Assembly (NCBI GenBank): GCA_037951105.1
Contig: JBAMJV010003307.1
Span: 266,001-330,000, forward strand
Reading direction: 5' to 3'
DNA: 64,000 bases
DNA from: Echinarachnius parma
Lineage: Eukaryota > Echinodermata > Echinoidea > Clypeasteroida > Echinarachniidae
Shown: in pieces, positions 25,114-36,151 of the stretch
Position numbering within the stretch: position 1 is the first letter of the stretch
Layout of the letters: the number at the start of each line of letters is the position of its first letter
The notes under the pieces: model-generated
The model's database searches: none
Told to the model about the DNA's origin: nothing
Seen by the model: the letters and a program-made list of their open reading frames with translations, nothing else
Made by a program: the position numbers and the translations under genes

Positions 25114-25131
25114 CGGTCAAACCTCTCTTAG
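25050..25131 (+). pseudogene. Worn copy of the MTIF3 C-terminal coding tail
   Basis: The frame MSGKEKILVNEKNAKKPEE parallels the true MTIF3 end MSAKEKTAYKKNAAEKPTD in the same order and spacing, and the DNA matches over GCAAGGAGAA and AAGAATGC. It lies about 430 bases past the real stop. It is most simply a partial tandem duplication of the last exon. It has no visible acceptor of its own. Confidence 0.55.
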
Positions 25132-25293
25132 TGGCCACCTGTCTATATAACAGCCAACCTGTCAATAGAGGTGACCTAACCTGATATCCTGCAGAGAAAC
25201 CCAATGTTATTGATCCTCTCTACAGAGGTCACCTATCAACAGTGGATACTTTTCTTCTTTCCCTTTTGTGGTCACTATACATAGGTTTGACTG
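25114..25293. mobile_element. MITE with CGGTCAAACCTC / AGGTTTGACTG ends
   Basis: TIRs CGGTCAAACCTCTCTTAGTG and, inverted, CAGTCAAACCTATGTATAGT enclose about 130 bases with CTGTCTATATAACAGCC. TA follows the right end. Fragments of the same family appear near 9747-9852 and 43928-44035. Confidence 0.75.
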
Positions 25294-25320
25294 TATATGT
25301 GTGACATTTTCCTACTCCTT

Positions 25321-25467
25321 GGCCCCGTTGCAGAAAGAGATACAATTAATTGTAAGTCAGATCATGTGTTCTAAATGTGCAAATCTGATTGGTTGAAACG
25401 CGCAAAGTTTCTGACTTACAATCAATTGTAACTTACAATCGATTGTATCTCTTTCTGCAACGGGACC
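25321..25467. mobile_element. Hairpin (foldback) MITE, 147 bases
   Basis: Left GGCCCCGTTGCAGAAAGAGA and right, inverted, GGTCCCGTTGCAGAAAGAGA continue with ATACAAT(T/C)xATTGTAAGT on both sides, so ~40 bases of each end pair. The right arm has an extra 16-base repeat of CAATTGTAACTTA. Confidence 0.85.
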
Positions 25468-26720
25468 CATATCAACATACAAGCAATATCAAATAAAGAC
25501 TGACATAAAAAACAGTGTGCACAGCAAGCAAAGAAAGCAGCAGACAAGTTTGATGCAAATTAATCCTTTATTCTTTCACATCAGCATTGATTTTGGCTTT
25601 GGATAGTTAGAACAGTCATACCTGAATGTTTTGGACAGTGAAAAGTGTATGTGCTAATTTGATTAATTAATTGTCAGAGTGCCAAATTGAATTACAAAAA
25701 TCCATTTAAACCCAGTTCTTTAGGCAACTTTACATGAAATAGCATAATACCACATTCATCAACAAGGAAAAGAAGCTTGTCAAGTGCCTATGTAGTTTAT
25801 TGAACAGTTGTATATTGGGTGCATATAAGGGCCGGTCACATATCACCAGATAGCGTAAACGGATGCACGACGGAGAGTAACATTTTTGATTTGTTCGTCT
25901 CCATTCGTATGCGTTTCTTGTCTGCTCCTTGTCAAGCGATGTACGTTGTTCTATACGGCGGAATGTTTCATGCATGAAGCAATGGAGACGACATTCACCA
26001 CAGGGTAATTTGATTTTTCAAATGTTCTATTCGTCGGGCATCCGTTTACGCTATGTGACCGAGTCTTAAAGTTTGGCATCTCTAATATTGTGACTTGAAG
26101 CAATCGAAAATGAGTGTTGTGGATTAGACACAAAGCATCATATGACTTGGTGTAATTGTTGATTTTGTTGTAAGGCATAAGCTAAGAAATACTTTGCATG
26201 ACTAGTTGAGATTCAGACTTTTTTTCTTCTTCTAATGATTATGAAAAGTTGGTTGGTTGCTTAAGATGGTAATTTCTTTTTATTTTATCTATAAACAAAT
26301 ATTGTCCTTGTTCTTTTTACATTATTTGGCTATAATTATTTGTCTTCCATACAAAATCGCATTTGCCTGATTTTAGCTACCCATACATTTTGTATTTGTC
26401 TTGTATTTTGCACGTAATTTCAGTTTATTTGATAAAACATGGTATGTTTGTCAAGATATGAATTAATAAAATGTTCATCTGATGACAGAATGCTCAATTT
26501 GCTGATATATTCTATTAATGTACTGTTCAAGATTCATGAAATGAAATCTGCGGAATGTATAAATTGGTGCTTCTCAAGTGCTATCACTATACATGTATTA
26601 TGGATGTTTATCGTCTTTTTTGAATGTATTGTACATTTATTTGATGTATGAGGAATACTGCCTGTTTGCTAAATGCTTTCAAGTACGAGTTTCATAAAAC
26701 AAAAATCAGGATACAACCGT
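25468..26720. other. Non-coding intergenic stretch between MTIF3 and GTF3A
   Basis: AT-rich. Imperfect inverted matches around CGTAAACGGATGC (25854) and GCATCCGTTTACG (26038) flank about 190 bases and suggest a further MITE (approximately 25830-26065: GGCCGGTCACATAxxxCCAG versus CTATGTGACCGAGTC). No gene seen. Confidence 0.5.
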
Positions 26721-26727
26721 CACCACC

Positions 26728-26904
<177 letters not shown>

Positions 26905-27640
26905 GGAAGATAATTGTCAATGGTCCCAAGGACCTCGCTAAGAGGTTCCACTGTATATAAAGAGTCGTTACACAAACATAAGGAACCACCACCAACAACA
27001 TAATTATCAACATAATTATCAATGGAATCATTGCATAATAATTTTAAGATGAAGAAAGTGATGATGTAATTGATGATGATGGTGATGTAGATTGGGGAGG
27101 CAGTGAAAATGACGATGACAGTGATGGTGGAGTGGAGGTGGTGGTGGTGGTGGTGGCAAACCTGTAACACTTTCCAAGATTCTATGATCACATATAACTT
27201 TTAAAAATAGAGGCACACAACAAATAACACCTGAAAACTGTTCCATGGATTGGAAAGAATGATCTTTACTGCATGAATATATAATTTCAAGAGAAATCAT
27301 CTTGGATAATTTTGTTTTTACTTATATTTCTGATAAGGTATAATATGTAATATATATGCTATACATACTGTCAATTAAATACTTTTACTAATCTGAACTA
27401 TGATTGCTTTCTTAAAAACATTGTTAGATACTATTAAGTAATAAAAACTATCTTCCATTTTCAATTAAATCTGAAGGACATGAATACCATATAATATCAG
27501 AAAGTGTTTTTCAATTATACTGATTATTAGATATTAAGAACCACTTTCTCAATACTTTCAGTAAACGAGAAATTCAACTAAATACGAGTCCACATCTCAA
27601 AATTATGTTTCTTGATTAGAACACAAAAGTGAATATTTAA

Positions 27641-27825
27641 AGAGATAGTTGAGTTTTGGTCAAACTGAATTTTAGTAACCAAAACCCGCACCAAACTAAT
27701 AGTTATAACTCCACCATGCTCGAAAGGTAAACACAATTACAAACGACTTAGTAAAAAGGCTGGTATAATTAAAAAAGAGCCGTTAAAGCTCAAGAGGGCG
27801 CTGTCTAAAAACTCATTGGTTTCAA
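27641..27825 (+). repeat. Interspersed repeat, family shared with 37400-37575
   Basis: Contains GAGTTTTGGTCAAACTGAAT, TTAGTAACCAAAACC, ATAACTCCACCATGCTCGAA and GAGGGCGCT. The same blocks occur in reverse order and strand at 37400-37575. TTAA precedes the first base. Non-coding. Confidence 0.75.
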
Positions 27826-28595
27826 CCATTTTTCATACACAATTGTGCATGTGATGTTCTGTTAAAATAATGATTAAATAGAGATATCATCAACAACTAT
27901 TTAAAAACCTCTGACATTTTTTTAAAGAAGTGTATACAAGCATTTCCTGTATTTTCTTAAGAGTCAAGATATCACCTGGCTAGACGAAATATAAATAAAA
28001 TATTTTGAAATCAAATTTTACAACTATAAAAGCATTCGAAAGGGAATGATTCTCATTTCACATGTTTTATTCAATGAACTGTCAAATGGAATTAAAACCA
28101 ACCAAAACCCTTACAATTATTTTTCTTCGGGAAGTACCAATACTCAAGTGTTCCTTTAATGGTCATGTCTCAGCCTACGTCATTGCACTTCTTCTTTGCA
28201 AGTTTAAAGGGTACGTATCGCCACCCAAAAATAATATTCTTATTTTTAAAAAGTATCATTTTTAGTAGTCCATTCCACCAAAAATTTCAGAAAACTATGC
28301 TTCAAGACAAAAAATATAATTGTAAAAAAGCATCACCATACTACAACATGTATGCATGGGTCTGCATACAAAGACTACCTCTGGTCTAGGACTAACGCAT
28401 CGTCCGTGATTCTATTGTCTTAAAACGTACACATGAATAGAATTGGCGCACTACAAACGTTTGGCGCATACAGAACCATAAGGCCATAATGGTTCCGTAA
28501 GTAGTGGTAATTAATTGCATTGTTTATGAAAAATGCAAAATGTTGGGCATCTATTTGATATCACACAATGGTACCAAAACATATAATTATGTGTT

Positions 28596-29355
28596 GGGCA
28601 ATTCCACGCCAAATGAGCCAAAATTGGAAAAATCAAATGAGGATTATTTCTGATCTTGTTTATTTTTTCTGGATTATTTTTTCATAAATCATGATCACAC
28701 AATGATATCTTTCAGTTTACATGATTAAAAAATATATTGGGCGTCTCCCGATAGGAGAAACAGACACCATACATGAACCTATACACATGGGACTACACAG
28801 TGCCTATTTCTAGATTTTCTATATTTTTTGCATTCCTTTCTAGTATTTTTCGGTTTTAAGGTACCAAATTGGATGATTGAATATCACAATATGTGTTCAG
28901 ATTAAAAATTCAGTCTTTTGACAGCCCTAAAGTATATTTTTAATGAATACTGTCCTTCCGTTACCGAACAGTGAAGCAGTTAACTTTTTGTAATTAATAT
29001 ACCAATAGACATATTTTTTTCAAATAAGTGTTGTAATACTCCTAGAACATTAGGGAATGGACTATGAGCCAATATAACATGATAGTCCTCTTAACTTCAC
29101 AGAGATTGGATCATAACTAAAGAACTTGAAAATCCATGTCCATTTTGCCGTCCTTCCGTTACCGGCCTCATTAGTGTCCATATCTAATAAACGTAATGTA
29201 AAAAAAAATATTTAACAAATATTAAATCAAAGGTTTCCCATCAAGAGTCTCAGAAATGTAATTTACAATGATGAATCATAAGCAGGATCCTGGAATTATA
29301 TGATTTAATTTCAAAAATGTCGTCTGAATGTCCTTCCGTTACCGTGGAATTGCCC
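28596..29355. mobile_element. Non-autonomous TIR element with internal TGTCCTTCCGTTACCG motifs
   Basis: The ends are exact 13-base inverted repeats: GGGCAATTCCACG at 28596 and CGTGGAATTGCCC ending at 29355. Inside, GTCCTTCCGTTACCG occurs three times in the same orientation (28952-28966, 29150-29164, 29330-29344), the last abutting the right TIR. The 760-base interior has no meaningful frame. I found no clear target duplication. Layout resembles the element at 40331-41905. It ends 179 bases from the GTF3A stop codon. Confidence 0.75.
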
Positions 29356-29533
29356 CGATGCTCTTTGCCTGGTGATCCCCTTTAAAATGAATGCACAGTG
29401 CTTGTATTATTACCCTAGTCATTTGGCACAGTCCGAACTTGCACAATGTCTTGCCCACTAATTCATCCCCTCAGGAGCATACTAGTCAAGCCGCTTCTTT
29501 TCGCTCATGTGTGACCTGAAATAAAGTTCCAAC

Positions 29534-32500
29534 TCAGCCTTGGCTCTGTTCCTGTGTGTCCTTGAGATGAAAGTGTTCCCGAAAGTCTAAGGGGCCTTGT
29601 TTTGGAGGGTACAACTCGCAGATATCGGCGCTCTGCATGGCAAGGAGCATTCTTTCGGCCGAATCGTTCAAATCGATCTCCTCTTGAGCATCTGCGACTC
29701 TCCATTCGTCAAGTTTTGAAGTGGAAGCTGCCATGTTATTAGATGTTTCCCTGCAACTCTGAGTTCCACGATTTGTTTGAGCACTGGTCAGAATTGTGTC
29801 AGCATTGTTCATTTCAGTAGTGGGTGTTGACACTTCCATGCTTACTAAAGCACCACAGTCTGTCTGCTCTGTTTGAGGTGGAGAAACTTTCACGCTTCTC
29901 TGATTGTCTTCATTTGTTTGCTTTGAGTTTGGGTCAGCAGAGGTCAGAGATGATTTGTCTGCAGATGGATGACCCTCTTCCTCTTCTGTGTCATTAAGTT
30001 TCCCAGGGTCAAAGGTCACATTGTCTGGTGGTGGACTTCCCATGAAGTCTGGTTCGGGAAGGTCAGGGTGGCCCGATAGCCTTGACGCCAGGGTTCGACG
30101 TTTCCTTGGCTGTGAGAAAAAGAAACGGAAACAAGTAAATTTAAACATATAGGAATAACTGACCAGAAATATATAATACAAATGAAAATGTGAAGATAAT
30201 TGGGATTTCCCGGATACAAAAGTAAAACAGGAAATAAGATGTGCTCAGTAGAAATATATGTTATCATTCAAGCCAGGTTGTCAAGGTTTTTTATAAGTGT
30301 GAAAAAAGATGGACTAGTATTGGACCCATCATAATTACAAGTATAGTAGTATCCGTTACATTCCCTTGCAATGATGATCATAATATTGTGCTCTTCCAAA
30401 GGAAGAAAATAAAACTCGCTCGGCGCCAGCGTATGTATATTTTTGTTGCCAAGCGTGAACAAATAATTACACAAAAATACCAGCGTTTGCAGCAATACAA
30501 ATTAGTTACCTTTGCAGCTGACTTTTGGTAGCCAGGCTCGTGGACGACTTGATGGTGGACGAGAGACTTCTTGTAGCTGAAGGTCTTGCTGCAGCCAGGA
30601 TGGTCGCAGGAGAACGGTCTCTCGCCGTCGTGGAACTTGCTGATGTGCAATCTCAAGCTTTCCATCTAGCACAATCAGATTGAAAGGGGACTTTAAAAGT
30701 GAACCATTAACTTAATAAGATCGTATTATTTAAGTATTTTAACTACTGTAGAGTTGACCATTGCACTGAAGGGTTGAAGGGACCTGGTAACTCTGTGGTC
30801 CTTTATAAAAAACATAGGAGAATTATACATCAGATTCATTTTCTGCTCTTGCAAAATAGTTTGTGCAAGCGGTAAGGCACATACGAGTAGGCCAAGACAC
30901 GTGCACAAATGTAAACAAAGAAAATAAAAAGACCACCTGGGGCAGAGGAGCATAAATATAACAGCTTTAAATGGATATATAGTAACTTTGTTGGTATGTG
31001 TAGAAATTTATGAATAGTTGATACAATTTGTAATTTTGTGATCTTGTGATCTCCACTACGTAATGTGTGAAAGATTCATGTTAGATGGATGTTACATGGC
31101 CAAGTAATGAGTGAAAATGCAAAAGTAATATTCCCTAAACTCATTGCACTGACTTTGCACACAGTTATAACTTTCCAGTGGATAATTTAAAATCTGAACA
31201 CTTCTATCGTCAACCTCAACTTTAAACGAAAGGGACATTTGAAAAAAGAAAACCTGTCCAATGCTTCTATTGATATTACAAATCCAACAAGGTATAATAT
31301 AATCACTAGAGTTCTGAGTAAGTTTTGTGGATTTTGACAATGTTACTAGATCCCTTAAATCATCTCTAGAACATATTTGTTGCCACCTAAACTTGAATTT
31401 TGTGGCAACATAGTGACAGGAAACCTAATTTTTATCAAAATGATGCCTTTTTAAAATAACTGTTTCAACAATTTAACAGAGAAACTAACTGCTTTCCATA
31501 ATAGTAAAATTCAACTTTGAATCTTGGGGAAACACCCCCTGGGCTCAACAGCAAGTAAATTAAATGGATTTGTGTGGTTGCTCGATCCAGTAACTAAATT
31601 ATCGTTCAACTATGAGAGAAAATGTCATCTAGAAGTAAGCGGGCAAGTAAAATCATTACAATTTATGATTTACTTGCCCAAATGGTCCAGTAAAAAACAG
31701 TGTGTAAGGTTTAAAAAGGTGTTTTTTTCTCCAGAGAATTCTTTTTTATTATCATCTAGACACGGAGAAAAAGTTGTAAGAATGGCAAAAATCTTACCTT
31801 CAGAAATTGCCGTTCACACTCTTCTCTCGGGCAAATAAAGACCTCCCTCTCCTCATCATGCACCTTCACGTGATTGCGGAGCTGTCAGCAGAAAACAAAG
31901 AAAATAGTGCCATTAAAGGGATAGTACAGTCTTGGATTAGATGGCACTTTACAAAATAATTAATTTGTGAGTTAAGTAATGGAAACATGAGTGTAATATT
32001 TGGAAGAGCATGTGATTTTAAAGATGAAACAAACTTTATTTTATCAAATTCGGTTCAGAAAGAGCTGAAATATCAATAAATATATCTGATTGGAATAAAT
32101 GTGAGTCCCACATTTATTCAACAATTTAAGAAAAAATCTATATAATGCCTACTGTTTTTCAAAAATATACCAAAGATTTTTAAAATGGCAGTTTGTAACA
32201 ATATGGTGCAAGTTTTTGTTACTATCATTCCGTTTGACCGAAATTGTACTTTTTAATTTGTTCTTTTTAAAGTGATCCACTATTCAATAGGTTTTCCAAA
32301 AGTGATATTCGAGACTTCAATACTCTTATTGTAATATCATTGTAAGATTCTTCTATAATATGTGTGAAAGTTTCATAGAAACAAACACTATTAATACCCA
32401 GTGAAAATTGATGTCAGATTTTCCATTACTATCTGATCAGAATTGAAAAAAAAAAACCCTGCAAATCTGGACAAAAGCTGAAAGACACATTTGTTTTCTT

Positions 32501-33198
32501 TGGAGCTTAATTTCTTTAATTTTAACATTAGTTATGGTAGTCAACATGTATATGGCTACTTCAATCAAAACAACAGTTTTGGTGGCTGTGATTCCCTTTA
32601 TTTACCTGCAATCATGAACATCGAAAACATTGAAACATTGAAAAAGAGAAAATCTGGCCTATGGCATGTCACGGCCTTGTATTGAATATAAAAAGGAGAG
32701 TTATTTTATTCACACTTCACAGAATCTATTTTTTGTATAACCTCCAACTTACCTTATGTTTTGTGTTGTAAACTTTGTCACACTTTTCGCAGGGAAAATC
32801 TGGACAGGAGAAAGACATAAGCACAAAAAAAATAAATCAAAACAATTAAAAAAAGTCCAAACAAAATTTGCATTTGTTATGTCATACATTCTTTTCTTCT
32901 TTTTTTGTAATGAAAGTACATAATTAAGTAAGAATTTTACAGATATCATGTTGAATGTGTGAACTGCTCAATCTTGATCTTAGTCAGGGATAATGATGAT
33001 ATTCGGGGAAAAGACGTTAAATCAAATCAAATTACCTGATGTATGAGTGGCCATATGAGCAGTCAGTTCACTCCACTTGCTGAACCAAGCTTTGCAGTCA
33101 TCCTTGGAGCAGGTGTATCCTGTAACAGAGACATACAGAAACTTTGATATTATTGTTATTATTATTATTAATTTATTATTATCATTATCATTATCAGT

Positions 33199-33272
<74 letters not shown>

Positions 33273-36151
33273 ATAATAGTCCAGGATAGTTTCTTATAAT
33301 GTGAGTGGCTGGCTGTCTGTAAGTGTGGGTCCTACACCTTTTTTTTTTTTTTCAATTGTCTAGCTTGTTTTAAGATGACATAAATAATTGTTGCCCACCA
33401 AACAAAATGTACAACACAATTCTAAATTGATTACAATTTCATACTGGAGTTTTCACCCTCATCAGCAGGAATTTTAAAGATGATTCTCAATGATGATGAG
33501 TGAAACCTACCTTGATGAATTTTTAGATGTGCCTTCAGCTTGCTGGGAATAAGAAACCTGGCTTCGCACCCTTCATGTTCACATCTGGATCCACAGAAAA
33601 GAAAACAAATTCAATAATATACGACTCAAATTATTATGGTAATGGAATGCTTTTTTCATGTCGTACACAGTTAAAATGATCCAAAGATTTTTTTCTCCAA
33701 ATTAAATCATAACTATCTTAATAACAAAGAGACAATACAAAAAGTTGGTTTTAAACTTCCATAAGAGGAAAACAACCATGCATGAAAGAACCACTGGAGA
33801 TATGCAACTATGTTTGGTCGATTCAAACAAAGTCACTAGATCCCTTTAAACTATTAACCCTAGCCCTCCTGGCTGTCTAATGATGGAGTCATAAAAGGTG
33901 TTCATATTGAGAAGAAAAAAAGTCTACTTACTTGAATGGCTTGACGTTGGTGTGCACATACTGGTGTACCGTTAAGTGTTGATGTTTGTGGAATGTCTTC
34001 CCACAACCATCATAATCACACTGTCAAAATAAAGTACAGAAAAAATAATGTGATGATGTACTACAGCAAAGTGAGAAAACTATCAACTGGTTTGCAGTTT
34101 TAAACAACAAAAAGTCAGGAAATGAAAACAGAATGTTGTAAAGCAATAATGACAATTCTTCTCACAATGTGTTAAATGGACAAACTCATGTGACAAATAT
34201 CTAATAATACAATATTTTGAGCAAGCTCTCTACAAAGATCAAGTCAAATGGTACATTTGTTAAATTATACTTATTTTAAAGTGTTCCATTAACTTTGGCA
34301 AATTCAACCAAAACCACTTGATGCATTCGCATTTCTCTTGTACCTTGTTGTTTGGCTTATATGGTAACAAAAGAATATGAGAGTTGATTTTCTAAATGTC
34401 TCAATAATTATGGAGATAATTTTGATTGAATTGAAAAGCTTTCTGGAAGTGGCCAATACAAGAATTTCTGGTTGCCATTGTTACCTGGGACCCTGCCAAG
34501 GTGAAGCCCTGTTTACCTGTTCAGGACTGGTCCCGAAAATAGCCTACTGGGGCTGGGAACTATGGAGAATGCATGTTATAGCAAAATCAATCAGTCCTGA
34601 ACAGGTTAACCCCAAGGCACAATTCTGCCTTTGGCTGCCAGATAAGCTGCCAGACTATGGGTTATGATTTATTATGAACCATTGACTTATATACCTTGAA
34701 CTGTCTGCCTTGATGCACTCTCAGGGTGTGCTTCTTGAGATTGTCTCTGCTGCTGAATGCTCCTCCACACCCCTCCTCCTCACACCTACAAAATGGTAAC
34801 CATGGCAACTACATTAGGTAACATTTACAAGCCTGAGGCATATTCTGAAAAGGATTTTAAGTTCAAATTTATTGTATGAACTATGTCATTACAATATTTT
34901 TTTAGCAAATCAGTATTCGTTTAGTACAGTTTCAGAATACAGATTCAGCTAAAAATATTTTTGTGACGTAGATATAATAAATATTAGCTTTAAATTATTT
35001 TCAGAATACACCTCCAGATGTTCCGAAATAGTTATTTCACTTTTATTTTCTAATTCTACTGTATCTCTTTTTAGGAAGTTTGCTTTCGATTGCTGCATAT
35101 TCAAACTACTTAAAACATTTTTTTTTTGCATTTGCTAGTAAATGGGGGGAGGAATAAGCCAGCAAAAATATACAAGTTGTATAAGTGCTGGATAGAGCAG
35201 CAAGCGGGATAGGTTTCGCTCCGCACAACACAATAGTAATGTACCTATGTGTGACGTAATACAATTAAATCTGACAACTTACAAGAAGTCTTTGAGATTT
35301 CCATGAGATTTGAGATGCCTCTGTAAATGCGGCTGTCGAGTGAACGCCTTGATACATCCAGCATGAGAGCAAGCAAATGGTTTCTGATCAATGCAAGTAA
35401 GTAAAAGAAAAGGGGGGAATCATATTTTTATTTTACATTCCATGTTGAAAAAAATAACTAAATAATAATTATTCAGAAACAATGTCCAACTCTAACTTCA
35501 ATACTAACAGTAACATTTTACAATATAGGGGTTATTACAAAACGCTAACTGTATACAAATACATTACATTTCAATAGATTCAAAAGAAGTTTTAGATAGA
35601 TATATTTTATTTGGTCTTCAAACATACAAATGTTGCAAAGAAATGTGTCATCCATTGGCAAATGGGAAGAGAAGGCAATAATAACAATTATCTGATTATG
35701 TACATCTTTAGACTTTACTTTACAATTATAACAATTTCCATAAATAAACATTTCAAAACATTTTACTTATAAATGATTGAATTACGAAAATACACTATTT
35801 GTAGATTTTGTTTCCCAAATTAATACATTTCCACGATCGTAATCAAATCTATTGATAACACTTTTGATAATAAATAATTACTCGATACTGCTCAATAATA
35901 TCGCTGTTAGAATGTCGACTCTGATAGAAGTGGAAGTTTCATGCACATTAACTATTACACACACGTTAAAGTCTATGTATGGGACCACGCTCTTCAACAG
36001 ACCCAAGTTTGCACGTCATTTTATACGGTATGAACCGGTTGAATTATACATTTTAAGTACTTACTTCACCAGTATGCTTTGCAACATGCTCAATCAGCTT
36101 CCATTTCTTCTTAAAACCTTCACAACAGTCACCAAAGTCGCAATAAAACAT
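29534..36151 (-). CDS. GTF3A: Transcription factor IIIA, nine C2H2 zinc fingers
   Basis: Exons (minus): 36151-36065, 35383-35283, 34785-34695, 34020-33932, 33584-33511, 33119-33036, 32799-32753, 31881-31798, 30665-30510, 30109-29534. All have GT-AG borders and compatible phases; total 462 aa. TFIIIA binds the internal control region of 5S rRNA genes, and 5S RNA itself, and recruits TFIIIC for RNA polymerase III. There are exactly nine fingers, the TFIIIA hallmark, beginning almost at residue 1 (MFYCDFGDCCEGFKKKWKL) and ending KSLVHHQVVH. Finger 7 has the short CX2C form (CEKCDKVYNTKHK) as in other TFIIIAs. After the fingers comes PRKRRTLASRLSG, matching the basic RSLASRLxG motif after finger 9 in vertebrate TFIIIA. 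The last ~190 residues are acidic and Ser/Thr-rich without a domain. ATG 36151 is the first after an in-frame TAG at 36203-36205. Most fingers are split across introns. Confidence 0.95.
31095..31360 (+). repeat. Interspersed repeat (~265 bases), family shared with 43312-43582
   Basis: Shared blocks in order: AGTAATGAG(T/C)GAAAATGC, AACTCATTGCA, ACAATGTTACTAGATCC. It ends in a TAGATCC(C/T)TT(T)AA terminus, also seen near 33838-33853, so it is probably a MITE with TTAAAGGGATCTAG-like ends. It lies in GTF3A intron 8. Confidence 0.75.
33199..33271. repeat. (ATC)n microsatellite, ~24 units
   Basis: Uninterrupted trinucleotide run in GTF3A intron 5, preceded by ATT/ATC-mixed simple sequence from about 33147. 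Confidence 0.97.
34274..34445 (+). repeat. Copy of the TTAA MITE family best seen at 47574-47972
   Basis: Shared blocks include GTxCCATTAACTTTG, CTTGTACCTTGTTGTTTGGC and AATTATGGAGATA. This copy keeps the left end only; the right end was not recognised. GTF3A intron 3. Confidence 0.7.
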
